From: Deinococcus aestuarii
GTDB lineage: Bacteria > Deinococcota > Deinococci > Deinococcales > Deinococcaceae
Direction of reading: 5' to 3'
Assembly (NCBI RefSeq): GCF_018863415.1
Contig: NZ_JAHKSN010000002.1
Location: forward strand, 1-64,000
DNA length: 64,000 nt
The position numbers and the translations under genes were made by a program. Shown one piece after another: positions 8,885 through 21,705 of this stretch; position 1 is the stretch's first letter; each line of letters starts with the position of its first letter. Under the pieces are notes generated by a model. The model was not told the origin of the DNA. It saw nothing but the letters and a program-made list of their open reading frames with translations, and made no database searches.

Positions 8885-9865
8885 CTACTCCGCCGGGTTG
8901 TACCAGTTGCGGTCCCAGCGGTGCCCGTAGAGCCGGGCCACCTGTTCGGCGGGCAGGCCGCGCCCGTCGGCCAGCGCCGCGTTGCGCTCCACGTTCCGGA
9001 CGCTGCGCATCCCCACGATCACGGTGCTCACCGCCGGGTGGCTGAGGACGAAGCGCAGGGTCGTCTCGGGAAGCTGCGCCGTCGTGATGCCCAGTTCCTG
9101 TTCGATGGCCCGCAGGTGCGACTGCAATTCCACCTTGCGGTCGCCGCCGAAGTAGTTGTTCCGCCAGTCGCCCTCCGGGAAGGTGGTGCCGGGCGTGATG
9201 TTGCCCGTCAGGCTCCCCTCGTCGAGCGCGACACGGACGATCACGCCCACCCCGTTGGCCCGGCAGGCGTCGAGCAAGCGGTCTTGCGGCGACTGGTCGA
9301 AGACGTTGTAGATCACCTGCACCGTCTCGACCACGCCCTCCTCAACGGCGCGGACGGCATTGTCCGGCTGGTGGTCGTTGATGGAGATGCCGAAGTGACG
9401 AATCTTGCCGTCGCGCTTGAGCTGCGCCACCGCGTCTTGCCAGTCGCCCTGCCCCAGCCACGAGTCGTTCCAGACGTGGAGCTGCTGCACGTCGATGGTG
9501 GGCAGGCCCAGCCGCTCCAGGCTGGCCTCGGTGCAGCGGATGACATGATCGGCGGGAAAAGCCTGCTCGGCGGTCGTCTCCGGGGCGGCGGGCCACTGCC
9601 CGTTCTTCGGGCTGATCTTCGTGGCGACGTACACCCCCTCGTGCTCGCGGGCCACCTGGCCGACCAGCCGCTCGCTGTGGCCGTCGCCGTAGCCCATCGC
9701 CGTGTCGATGAAGTTGCCGCCGAGTTCGACGTACCGCCGCAGCGCCTCCAGGCTCTCGTCGTCCTGCGCGCCCTTCCACGCGTCGGCGCCGATGCCCCAC
9801 GCGCCGTACCCGATCTCCGTGACTTGCAGGCCCGTGCGGCCCAGCGTCCTCTTGTGCAGCGTCAT
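8885..9865 (-). CDS. Aldo/keto reductase
   Basis: A 326-residue TIM-barrel NADPH oxidoreductase. The catalytic tetrad can be placed: Asp54 in FIDTAMGYG, Tyr59 in the same motif, Lys83 in YVATKISP, and the His in QQLHVWND. The C-terminal phosphate-binding region is seen as [16 protein letters not shown]. The start ATG at 9865 lies 7 nt behind TAGGGT on the minus strand, consistent with a leaderless transcript. The sequence is closest in pattern to bacterial AKRs acting on aldehydes or sugars; no specific substrate is indicated. Confidence 0.9.
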   Translation of the reverse strand: MTLHKRTLGRTGLQVTEIGYGAWGIGADAWKGAQDDESLEALRRYVELGGNFIDTAMGYGDGHSERLVGQVAREHEGVYVATKISPKNGQWPAAPETTAEQAFPADHVIRCTEASLERLGLPTIDVQQLHVWNDSWLGQGDWQDAVAQLKRDGKIRHFGISINDHQPDNAVRAVEEGVVETVQVIYNVFDQSPQDRLLDACRANGVGVIVRVALDEGSLTGNITPGTTFPEGDWRNNYFGGDRKVELQSHLRAIEQELGITTAQLPETTLRFVLSHPAVSTVIVGMRSVRNVERNAALADGRGLPAEQVARLYGHRWDRNWYNPAE

Positions 9866-10010
9866 AGCCCGAACCCTACGCCGCGCGGGGAACGGTGGGC
9901 GTGAGGACGAGGTTCAGCAAAGGGTCACCGTGCCTGAGCGGTTCGGGTGGCAGCCTGCCGGATCGTGAGCACGACTGCCTTTCAAATGAAAATCATATAC
10001 CCCTCTTCGA

Positions 10011-11686
<1,676 letters not shown>

Positions 11687-11693
11687 CCCGGAG

Positions 11694-12502
11694 ATGACCC
11701 CGACCGAGACCTTCGCCCACTACCGCGTCCTCTCCCCCCCCGGCCCCGAGGGCGGCAAAACGGTCGCCGTCTTCCAAGGCGCCTCCGGCGACCTCCAGGC
11801 CCAGGCCGCTCAGTCCGGTGCTCCCCTCTCCGTCTTCGTCGGGTCGGCGGACGTAGCGGGCGTGTCGCTGCGGGTCTTCACCCCGGGCAAGGAGAAGGGC
11901 ACTTCGGACTCCGGAGCGCTCGCGGCCCTCGCCTTCCTGCAACCTCAAGGAGTACTGCTCGACGTGGTGGACGTGACGATGGGCGGTGAGGTGATGCCCG
12001 CGCAACTGTGCGGCGGCGAGTGGCTGCTGCGTCAGGGGGACGTGACGGCGCGGAAGGTGGAGGCGGACCTCTCCCCGCTCGGCGTGACGGGAGGAACAGC
12101 CTGGATTGCCTCGGCGGGCCGCCCGAATCTGGCGGTGGAGGTCGCTGATCTGGCGGCACTCGAAGGCTTCACACCGGACGCGGACGCCATCTCGGGCCTC
12201 AACCGGGCGACGGACACGACGGGTTTGATCCTCTTCACGATGGGCGGACCCAACCGGGCGGACGTGAGTTTCCGAGCCTTCGGGCCCTTGAAGGGCTTTC
12301 TGGAGGACGGCGCGAGCAGCAACATGTTCGCCTGTTTGGTGGGGGTCCTCGGGGTGACGGGCCGCCTGCCGACCACCACGAACATGATTCGGGGGGCACA
12401 GCGGATGCCGGGGGCACCCTCGCGGCTGACGGCACAGTTCACACCCGCTGACAACGGCGCGGCGGACGTGTGGGTGGGCGGGCGTGCGGAGCGGTTCCAG
12501 CC

Positions 12503-12506
<4 letters not shown>
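11694..12506 (+). CDS. PhzF-family isomerase-like protein
   Basis: A 270-residue protein with the two-lobed layout of PhzF/diaminopimelate epimerase-like proteins. Family-like blocks are FTPGKEKGTSDSGALAALAFL in the first lobe and RAFGPLKGFLEDGASSNMFACLVGVL in the second, corresponding to the R-x-F-x-P...E-D-x-A-T-G-S-A region. Several usual residues differ, so the reaction may not be the PhzF isomerisation. ATG at 11694 is 7 nt beyond the preceding stop. Its TGA overlaps the TTG of the BenE-like transporter, so the two are probably co-translated. Substrate unknown; an aromatic or cyclohexadiene compound is an inference from the neighbour. Confidence 0.7.
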
Positions 12507-13693
<1,187 letters not shown>

Positions 13694-13705
13694 CAGGGCT
13701 CAAAA

Positions 13706-13740
13706 GGGAAGCGGGCGCCCCTTCCCGGAGTGCCCGCCTT
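13706..13740. terminator. Bidirectional hairpin between benE-like and phoH
   Basis: The convergent gap contains GGGAAG/CTTCCC and an overlapping AAGCGGGC/GCCCGCCTT inverted repeat. No strong T-run is present in either direction. Confidence 0.45.
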
Positions 13741-13753
13741 CTCTCCCGATCCC

Positions 13754-14836
<1,083 letters not shown>

Positions 14837-15058
14837 CGTGGCTCCTGTCCTGTGGGGCGTGCGAAACGCACTCTCCCCCCAGCGGCGGTGTCGGGGGGAG
14901 TCGGGAAACGTGAGATCATTTCGGACGCCCGCATTGTCCGGCGCGTGGGGCGGGGGTGACGTGTGGCGACCCACAATCCACCCGCGACCTGAGCGAAAGC
15001 TCAACCTGCCCTCGGCCCGCCTCGCCGGGCTCAGAAACCGGGCGCTAGACTGACGGGC

Positions 15059-15871
15059 GTGAGTTCTCCCGACGTCCTGCGCGCCTTCTTGTACGCCGAC
15101 CCGGCGGCGCATTCCCTCTCGCCCGCCATGCACCGCGCCGCTTTCGGGCACGCGGGGCTCAGGGGCGAGTACACGGCGCTGCGGGTGCCCGCCGGGGAAC
15201 TGGGCGGGGCGCTGGAGCGGCTGCGCGAACCCGGCGTCCTGGGCGCGAACCTCAGCCTGCCGCACAAGGAAGACGCCCTCGCGCTCCTCGACGACCTCTC
15301 GCCGGGGGCGCGGGCCATCGGCGCGGTGAACACGGTGATCCACCGGGGAGGGCGGTTGATCGGCGAGAACACGGACGCGCCGGGGCTCGCCGCCGCGCTG
15401 GAGGCGGCGGGGGCACCCCGGGGAGGCGTCGCCGTGGTCCTGGGGGCGGGGGGGGCGGCGCGGGCGGCGGTGTGGGCGCTGAGCACACGCGGGCACGACG
15501 TGCGGGTGGTGAACCGGACCTTCGAAAAGGCGCGGGCGCTCGCCGGGAGCCTGGGCGGCCTGGCCCAGCCCCGCGAGGAGGTGCCGTGGGGGGAGGTGCG
15601 GCTGCTCGTGAACGCCAGCAGCGGCGGCCTGAGCGACCCCGAGGCCACCCCGCTGCCCGACCCGCCCGCACTCGCCCCCGGCGCCCTGGTCAGCGACATG
15701 GTGTACACGCCGCGTGAGACCCGCCTGATGCGCGATGTTCGCCGGGTGGGTGCCCGCACCGAGAACGGCCTTTCCATGCTCGCCCACCAGGCGCGGCTGT
15801 CTTTCCTCGCCTGGACGGGGGCGGACGTGCCGACGGGCGTGTTTCTGGGGGCGCTGGAGGTCGCGCGTTGA
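15059..15871 (+). CDS. aroE: Shikimate dehydrogenase
   Basis: A 270-residue NADPH-dependent enzyme reducing 3-dehydroshikimate in aromatic amino acid synthesis. The substrate site is seen as HSLSPAMHRAAF and GANLSLPHKEDAL, with the catalytic Lys in the latter. The Asp is in NTDAPGLAAAL and the nucleotide loop is VLGAGGAARAA. GTG at 15059 follows TAGACT by 8 nt, a probable leaderless start. Its stop overlaps the TTG of the histidine kinase (TTGA), so a housekeeping biosynthetic gene leads a signalling operon. Confidence 0.93.
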   Translation: MSSPDVLRAFLYADPAAHSLSPAMHRAAFGHAGLRGEYTALRVPAGELGGALERLREPGVLGANLSLPHKEDALALLDDLSPGARAIGAVNTVIHRGGRLIGENTDAPGLAAALEAAGAPRGGVAVVLGAGGAARAAVWALSTRGHDVRVVNRTFEKARALAGSLGGLAQPREEVPWGEVRLLVNASSGGLSDPEATPLPDPPALAPGALVSDMVYTPRETRLMRDVRRVGARTENGLSMLAHQARLSFLAWTGADVPTGVFLGALEVAR

Positions 15872-18800
15872 CGCGGCTGTGGGGCAGGGGGTTGCCGCGC
15901 CACCGCAGCATTCCGCTCGCGGTGCTCGTGCTCGTGCTGCTGCTGACGGTGGCGGCGTCGGCGCTGCTCAACCGCTTCGTGCTCGACCAGCAGCAGGCCA
16001 GATTCGAGCGCGAGGCGGGGGCGTACACCTTCGGGCTGCGCGACCGCCTGAGCGACTACGAGAACCTGCTGCGGGCCACCCGGTCCTTCTGGCTGGTGGA
16101 GGGCCCGCAGGGACCCAGCCCGGCCCAGTTCACGGCGTACGTGGGGACGCTGGGGCTGGGGGGCCGCTACCCGGGGGTGCAGGCGGTGGGCTTCGTCCGC
16201 TGGACGGTGGGCCAGGGCGGGGCGGTGGCGACCCCCATCACGCTGATCTCCCCCCTGAACGCCAGCAACCGCCGCGCCCTGGGGTTTGACATGATGACCG
16301 AGCCCCGGCGCCGCGAGGCGATCTTGCGGGCGCGTGAGCGGGGCGCGGTGCAGACCACCCGGCCCCTCGACCTCGTGCAGACCGACGACTCGGGGCGGCC
16401 CCTGCCGGGGCTGCTGCTGCTGCTGCCGGTCGAGCAATCGGGCAATCTGCGCGGCTTCGTGTACCTCGCCGTGCGCACCGACCAGTTCCTGGAGGGGCTG
16501 CTCACCTCCGGCGGGGCGGGCGACCTGAGCGTGCGCCCGCTGCTCGACGGGGTGCCCCTGCGCGGCGCGCCCCCCACGCCCCCGGGCCCGGTCGGCTTCC
16601 GGGACGTCTCGCGGCTGGAGGTGGCGGGCGCGACCTGGGAGCTGCGCTTCGCCGCGCCCTTCAGCTTCGGGCGGGACGTGGCGGCGGGGGTGCCGGTGGG
16701 GGTGCTCGTCGCGGGGCTGTTCGTGGCGGGGCTGGCCTTTTTGCTCACCCAGGCGCAGGTTCACGCCCGCGAGCGCGCCGAGGTCGCCAGCCGCCGCCTC
16801 GCCCAGTCGCAGGAGCGGCTGGAGCGGTCGCGCGCGGAGTTCGAGGCGATCTTCCAGGCGATGCAGGACGCAGCGGCCTTTACCGATCCCGGGGGCCGCA
16901 TCCAGCTCGTCAACCCGGCCCTCTCGCGGCAGTTCGGGCACGCGCCGGGAGCCCTCGCCGGGGAGCCCCTCGCGCGGCTGCACCTCGACCCCCGGCTGGA
17001 GGACCGCCGCACCTTCCACGGGGTGACCACCCCCTACCGCCGCTCGGACGGCAGCGTCTTTTCCGGCGAGACCGGGCGCAGCGAGGTCGTCGGCCCGGGG
17101 GGCGAGGTGCTGGGCCTGCTCGAGGTCGTGCGCGACGTGACCGAGCGGCTGGAGGCCGAGCGGGCCCTTCAGGCGGGGGAGCGGCGCTACCGGGGCGTGC
17201 TCGACGCGATTCCCCACATGCTGTGGGTGAGCGACCCCGGCGGCCGGGTCACCTACGTGAACGCCCAGCACCGCGAGCGGCTGGGCGCTGACCCCGTGCG
17301 GGCGCGCGTGCATCCGGGGGACCTGCCCGCCTACGCCCGGCTGTGGGAGGAGGCGCAGGGGGGCGAGACACGCGCCCAGGCGGAGGTGCGGCTCGAGCTG
17401 TCCGGGGCGGGGCTCTCCGGGGCCCACCGCTGGTTCGTGCTGCGCGTCTCCCCGGTGCGGGCCGCGGGGGGCGAGGTCACCGAGTGGGTGGCCTCGGCGA
17501 CCGACATCCACGACCGGGTGAGCGCCGAGCGCCTCGCCCAGCGCAACGAGGAACGTTCGCGCGGGGTGCTGGAGGGCTTGCCGCAGATCGTGTGGCTCAC
17601 CGACGCGGGGGGCCAGCCCACCTACTTCAACCGCCGCTGGGCGGAGTACGTGGGCCCGGCGCGGGCCGGGGACAGCTTCCTCACCCTGCTGCACCCGGGA
17701 GACCGCGCCGAGTACAGGGCGCGCTGGGCGGCAGCGGTGCGCGCCGGGCGCCCCTTCGAGGCCGAACACCGGCTGCTGAGCCAGGAGGGCATGTACCGCA
17801 CCTTCGTCACGCGCGGTCTCCCGGTGCGGGACGCGGGCGGAGGAATCATCGAGTGGGTGGGCACGAGCACCGACGTGGACGATCAGGTCCACGCCGAGGC
17901 CGCCGCCCGGCTCCTCGCCGACGTGTCCGAGCGGCTCACGGCGCGGGCGGAGGACCCGCTGGCGGCGCGAAGTGAGCCCTACCGCGCGGCGCTCGACCGC
18001 ATCACCCTGCAACTCGCCGAGAGCGGGGCGCTGTGGGGCCCTGCGCCCATGTCCCGCCCCCTCGCCACCTCGCGGGTGGGGCAGGCGTGGTCGGCGGCCG
18101 GGGTGCAAGACGCCCTGCGCGGCCTGACGGCGGAGGTGGCGCAGGGCGGCGAGGAACGCCTGCTGCGGTCGCATCCCCTCCTGCACGAGGTCGGGGCGAG
18201 CGGGGCCGGGCTCTATCCGCTGACCGGGCGCGACGGCACCGTGCGCGGGGTGCTGGGGCTGACCTTCCGGCAAGAACCCACCGAGCGCGACCACGACCTC
18301 GCCCTCGAACTCGCCAAGCGGTTTGCCACCGCGCTCGACAACGACGCCCTGCGTGCCCAGGCGGAGGCCGCGCGCGCGGACCTCGAGGTCCTCAACCTCT
18401 CGCTCGAGGAGCGCGTGCGGCAGCGGACCCTGGAGCTTCAGGAGGCCAACCGCGAGCTGGAGGCCTTTTCCTACTCCGTCTCGCACGACCTGCGCACGCC
18501 GCTGCGCCACATCGTGGGCTTCGGCGACCTGCTGCGCAAGGAGGTGGGAGACGACCTCTCGCCCAAGGGGGAGCGCTACCTCGGCGTGATCACCGACGCG
18601 GCGGCCCGGATGAGCCGCCTGATCGACGACCTGCTCGCCTTTTCGCGGATGGGCCGCCAGGAGCTGCGCCGGGGAACGGTGGACCTGAACGCCGTGCTCG
18701 CCGAGGTCTGGGCGGGGCTGGAGCCCGACCGGGCGGGCCGGGAGATCATTACGCACTTCGCGCCGCTGCCCACCGTGCAGGGGGACGGGGCGCTCCTGAC

Positions 18801-19155
18801 CCAGGTGTTTTCCAACCTGCTCGGCAACGCGCTGAAGTACAGCCGCACCCGCGAGCGCGCCGAGATCGAGGTCGGGGCGCAGGTGCAGGGGCATGACCTC
18901 ACCGTGACGGTGCGGGACAACGGGGTGGGCTTCGATCCCCGCTACACGGATAAACTGTTCGGCGTGTTCCAACGCCTGCACCGCGCCGAGGAGTTCGAGG
19001 GGACCGGGATCGGCCTCGCCAACGTCCGCCGCATCGTCACCCGCCACGGGGGCCGGGTCCGCGCCGAGGGGGTGCCCGGCTCAGGAGCGGCCTTCCACGT
19101 CACCCTGCCGCTGGACGCCCCCGCCCCGGCGCCCGAACTGGACCGCGCCCCATGA
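15868..19155 (+). CDS. Membrane sensor histidine kinase: CHASE, three PAS, GAF-like, HisKA, HATPase
   Basis: A 1095-residue multidomain kinase. TM1 (about 14-34) and TM2 (about 272-294) bracket an extracytoplasmic CHASE-type domain (YPGVQAVGFVRW). Three PAS domains follow at about 322-435, 441-555 and 565-680, each ending in an EWV or EVV type strand. A GAF-like region spans about 690-830, then a coiled coil. The phosphoacceptor is His873 in SVSHDLRTPLRHIVGF. The ATPase has N box NLLGNALKYS, G1 DNGVGFD and G2 GTGIGLANV. The TTG overlaps the aroE stop, and the stop overlaps the ATG of the receiver-kinase. The extracellular ligand is unknown; cyclic small molecules are typical for CHASE domains. 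Confidence 0.9.
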   Translation: MTRLWGRGLPRHRSIPLAVLVLVLLLTVAASALLNRFVLDQQQARFEREAGAYTFGLRDRLSDYENLLRATRSFWLVEGPQGPSPAQFTAYVGTLGLGGRYPGVQAVGFVRWTVGQGGAVATPITLISPLNASNRRALGFDMMTEPRRREAILRARERGAVQTTRPLDLVQTDDSGRPLPGLLLLLPVEQSGNLRGFVYLAVRTDQFLEGLLTSGGAGDLSVRPLLDGVPLRGAPPTPPGPVGFRDVSRLEVAGATWELRFAAPFSFGRDVAAGVPVGVLVAGLFVAGLAFLLTQAQVHARERAEVASRRLAQSQERLERSRAEFEAIFQAMQDAAAFTDPGGRIQLVNPALSRQFGHAPGALAGEPLARLHLDPRLEDRRTFHGVTTPYRRSDGSVFSGETGRSEVVGPGGEVLGLLEVVRDVTERLEAERALQAGERRYRGVLDAIPHMLWVSDPGGRVTYVNAQHRERLGADPVRARVHPGDLPAYARLWEEAQGGETRAQAEVRLELSGAGLSGAHRWFVLRVSPVRAAGGEVTEWVASATDIHDRVSAERLAQRNEERSRGVLEGLPQIVWLTDAGGQPTYFNRRWAEYVGPARAGDSFLTLLHPGDRAEYRARWAAAVRAGRPFEAEHRLLSQEGMYRTFVTRGLPVRDAGGGIIEWVGTSTDVDDQVHAEAAARLLADVSERLTARAEDPLAARSEPYRAALDRITLQLAESGALWGPAPMSRPLATSRVGQAWSAAGVQDALRGLTAEVAQGGEERLLRSHPLLHEVGASGAGLYPLTGRDGTVRGVLGLTFRQEPTERDHDLALELAKRFATALDNDALRAQAEAARADLEVLNLSLEERVRQRTLELQEANRELEAFSYSVSHDLRTPLRHIVGFGDLLRKEVGDDLSPKGERYLGVITDAAARMSRLIDDLLAFSRMGRQELRRGTVDLNAVLAEVWAGLEPDRAGREIITHFAPLPTVQGDGALLTQVFSNLLGNALKYSRTRERAEIEVGAQVQGHDLTVTVRDNGVGFDPRYTDKLFGVFQRLHRAEEFEGTGIGLANVRRIVTRHGGRVRAEGVPGSGAAFHVTLPLDAPAPAPELDRAP

Positions 19156-20393
19156 CCGCGCCCTCCCCCGACCGCTCGCTGCCCGTCCCCGGCCAGCCGC
19201 TGAGGATCCTGCACCTGGAGGACAACGAACTCGACCACGAACTCGTGATCTTGCACCTGGAGGGCGACCTTCCCTGGCCGGTGCAGGTCGAGCGGGTCGA
19301 GGACGAGCCGGGTTTTCAAGGGGCCCTGCGCACCCACCGCCCGCACCTCGTCCTGAGCGACTACGCCCTGCCGAGTTACGACGGCCTCTCGGCCTACCAC
19401 GCCGCGCACGCCTTCGATCCGCACCTGCCCTTCATCATCGTGACGGGCGCGATGGGGGAGGAGGTCGCGGTGGACACCCTGCGCCAGGGGGTGACCGACT
19501 ACATCCTCAAGCAGCGGCTCGAACGCCTCGCGCCGAGCGTGAAACGCGCCATCGCCGAGGCCGACGCCCGCGAGCGCCGCGAGCGCGCCGAGCAGGCGGT
19601 GCGTGAACTCAACCTCTCGCTGCAAGCGCGGCTGGAGGAGGTCGAGCGGCTGCGCGGCATCGCCGAGGGCCAGCGCCAGCGCCTGGAGACCCAGGCCCGG
19701 CAACTCGAGGAGGCGCTCAACCTCCAGAAGACCTTCCTCGCCGAGACGAGCCACGAGCTGCGCACGCCGCTCACCGCGCTGCTGGGCTACCTGCGCCGAG
19801 CCGAGCGCGAGGCGGGGGGCTCCCAGACCCTCCAGGACGCCCAGCGGGTCGCCGAGAACATGACCCGGCTGGTCAACGACCTGCTGCAACTCTCGCGCGG
19901 CGAACTCGTGCAGGGGATCGAGATGCACTTCATCAACGTGGGCAACATCGTCCGGCAGGTCGGGCGCGACTACGGGGTGCAGGCGAGCGCCCCCGACGTG
20001 GAGATCATCGGCGACCCCGGGCGGCTGACCCAGGTGTTCGTGAACCTCGTGAGCAACGCGATCCGGGTCTGCGGAAGCCCCGGCCTCGTCCAACTGGAGG
20101 CCGACGTGCGGGAGGGCCACGTCGAGGTCTGCATCGTGGACCACGGCCCCGGCATCCCCGACCACATCAAGGGGCGCATCTTCGACAAGTTCTACCGGGG
20201 CAAGGAGGCGGGCTCGGCGGGCCTGGGGCTCACCATCGCCCAGCAGGTCACCCACGCCCACGGCGGTCAGATCGACGTGCTCGACACCCCGGGCGGGGGC
20301 GCGACCTTCCGCGTCAACCTCCCCCTCCCCGACGAGGACGAGGACGACGTGGACGACCCGCGGGCGGTGGGGGCAGACGGCCCGGCCCTGTAA
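19152..20393 (+). CDS. Response regulator receiver fused to a histidine kinase
   Basis: A 413-residue cytoplasmic protein. The receiver domain occupies residues 18-135 with probable phosphoacceptor Asp70 (HLVLSDYALP) and the conserved Lys in YILKQRL. A coiled coil (about 138-190) leads to HisKA with His201 in LAETSHELRTPLTALL. The HATPase shows NLVSNAIRVC, DHGPGIP and GLGLTIA. The acidic tail is DEDEDDVDD. Receiver-first, kinase-second order lets phosphorylation from the upstream CHASE kinase tune a second kinase. No DNA-binding domain is present in either protein, so the final output lies elsewhere. ATGA overlap with the previous gene. Confidence 0.88.
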   Translation: MTAPSPDRSLPVPGQPLRILHLEDNELDHELVILHLEGDLPWPVQVERVEDEPGFQGALRTHRPHLVLSDYALPSYDGLSAYHAAHAFDPHLPFIIVTGAMGEEVAVDTLRQGVTDYILKQRLERLAPSVKRAIAEADARERRERAEQAVRELNLSLQARLEEVERLRGIAEGQRQRLETQARQLEEALNLQKTFLAETSHELRTPLTALLGYLRRAEREAGGSQTLQDAQRVAENMTRLVNDLLQLSRGELVQGIEMHFINVGNIVRQVGRDYGVQASAPDVEIIGDPGRLTQVFVNLVSNAIRVCGSPGLVQLEADVREGHVEVCIVDHGPGIPDHIKGRIFDKFYRGKEAGSAGLGLTIAQQVTHAHGGQIDVLDTPGGGATFRVNLPLPDEDEDDVDDPRAVGADGPAL

Positions 20394-20611
20394 GAGGACC
20401 GCGGGACACCCGACCCGCCCGGGCCCGGAGTCGGGTCGGCAGCTTCACAGACCCACGGGAGGGAGTGGCCGGGAGGCAGGGCCACCGGCTCCTTCCCTGT
20501 CTCCGGCCCGGCGGGCCACGTCTGGCCGCAGCGCGAGCAGGGCCCCCAGCCCTTCCCCGCCGCCCCGTCTGCCCCAAGGCCCCTTTGCAGCCAAAGGTAC
20601 TGTGTTCCCGC

Positions 20612-20640
20612 TTGAGAATACATCTACCCGCGCTTAGCTT
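20612..20640 (+). promoter_or_regulatory. Promoter of the tetR-cytochrome-PQQ operon
   Basis: TTGAGA (20612-20617) and TAGCTT (20635-20640) are 17 nt apart. A strong Shine-Dalgarno AAGGAGG precedes the ATG at 20676. Operator sites for the TetR product would be expected here but I see no clear palindrome. Confidence 0.6.
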
Positions 20641-20675
20641 GGGGGACACACGCACGGCAAAGGAGGGAGAGGGGC

Positions 20676-21284
20676 ATGGACAGTTCGCCAGGCTCCACGC
20701 TGCACCCGCAGACCAGGCGGCACCTGCACAACACCCAGCGGCTGCGCGAGGCGGCGATCCGGGAGTTCGCGCGCCACGGCCTCCAGGGCAGCAAGGTCAG
20801 CAACATCGTGACGGCGGCGCAGCTCACCCAGCCTTCCTTTTACCGGACCTGGCCGAGCAAGGAGGCCGCGTACGAGGAGATCATCGTCCAGACCATCCAG
20901 GCCTGGCAGGGGGCCGCCGCGCAGGTGATGGCCGGGCCGCCCGACCTCGCGCTGGGGGACCGGATCGGGGAGGGGCTGGAGCAGCTCTACACGCTGCTCG
21001 TGCGCGACCTCGAACTCACCCGGCTGGTGCTGCGCGAGACCGACAAGAACCCCGACCGTCACCTGCCCTTCATCGCCATCTACACGCGGGTCTTCACGGG
21101 GATGCAGGCGCGGGGCCTCGTCACGTCCGCCCTTCCGGCCGAGACCCTGGCCCAGACCTACACCGCCGTCACCGAACGCTTCTTCCTGGCGCGGCTGTAC
21201 ACCGGGCAGCGCTCGGCGCGCGCCACCGCCCGGGAGGTCACGGCGCTCCTGTTGCCCGTCTTCCGAAAGGAGTCCCCGGAATGA
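20676..21284 (+). CDS. TetR-family transcriptional regulator
   Basis: A 202-residue regulator. The N-terminal helix-turn-helix is seen as REAAIREFARHGLQGSKVSNIVTAAQLTQPSFYRTWPSKEAAYEEI (residues about 25-70), the usual TetR spacing. The C-terminal ligand domain is not specific. The ATG has AAGGAGG upstream. It is the first gene of an operon: its TGA overlaps the ATG of a cytochrome c gene, so it probably controls its own transcript and the PQQ dehydrogenase that follows. The ligand is unknown; an alcohol or aldehyde is an inference from context. Confidence 0.9.
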   Translation: MDSSPGSTLHPQTRRHLHNTQRLREAAIREFARHGLQGSKVSNIVTAAQLTQPSFYRTWPSKEAAYEEIIVQTIQAWQGAAAQVMAGPPDLALGDRIGEGLEQLYTLLVRDLELTRLVLRETDKNPDRHLPFIAIYTRVFTGMQARGLVTSALPAETLAQTYTAVTERFFLARLYTGQRSARATAREVTALLLPVFRKESPE

Positions 21285-21667
21285 ACAAGGTGGCTTACCC
21301 CCTGACGGTCGCCCTGGCGGGGCTCACGCTGGCCGCCGCGCCCACCACGCCCGCCTACACCAAGGCGCAGGCCACCGCCGGGGCCAAGGTCTACGCCGCG
21401 CAGTGTGCCGCCTGCCACGGCACCACGCTGAGCAACGGCGGCGCCCCCAAGCTCGCCGGGCCGGACTTCCTGAAGAAGTGGTCGAAGAACACCCTCGACG
21501 ACTACTACTTCATCGAGAGCACGACGATGCCGCAGACCCACCCCGGCTCCCTGAAGGAGGCCGAGTACCTGAACGTGCTGGCGTACGTGTTGCAGCAAAA
21601 CGGCTTCAAGGCGGGAACCAAACCGCTGGCGGCGGCCGACCTCAAGACCTACACCTTCCAGAAATGA
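21281..21667 (+). CDS. Periplasmic class I cytochrome c
   Basis: A 128-residue precursor with a signal peptide (about 1-20, hydrophobic LTVALAGLTLAAA). One heme motif C-A-A-C-H is at about residues 42-46. A likely axial Met is in STTMPQTHPGS. It would accept electrons from the adjacent PQQ dehydrogenase, the role of XoxG or MxaG-like cytochromes. The ATG overlaps the tetR stop (ATGA) and has AAAGGAG upstream. Confidence 0.88.
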   Translation: MNKVAYPLTVALAGLTLAAAPTTPAYTKAQATAGAKVYAAQCAACHGTTLSNGGAPKLAGPDFLKKWSKNTLDDYYFIESTTMPQTHPGSLKEAEYLNVLAYVLQQNGFKAGTKPLAAADLKTYTFQK

Positions 21668-21705
21668 CGGGGGCCGGACCTGAGGGACGGGGCGAGGAGG
21701 GACGT

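Noticed and set aside
15031..19047. A 1338-codon open frame on the minus strand opposite the histidine kinase
   Set aside because: It is a mirror of a very GC-rich gene; the translation is low-complexity His/Pro/Arg/Ala-rich and has no domain. The plus-strand protein has complete kinase motifs.
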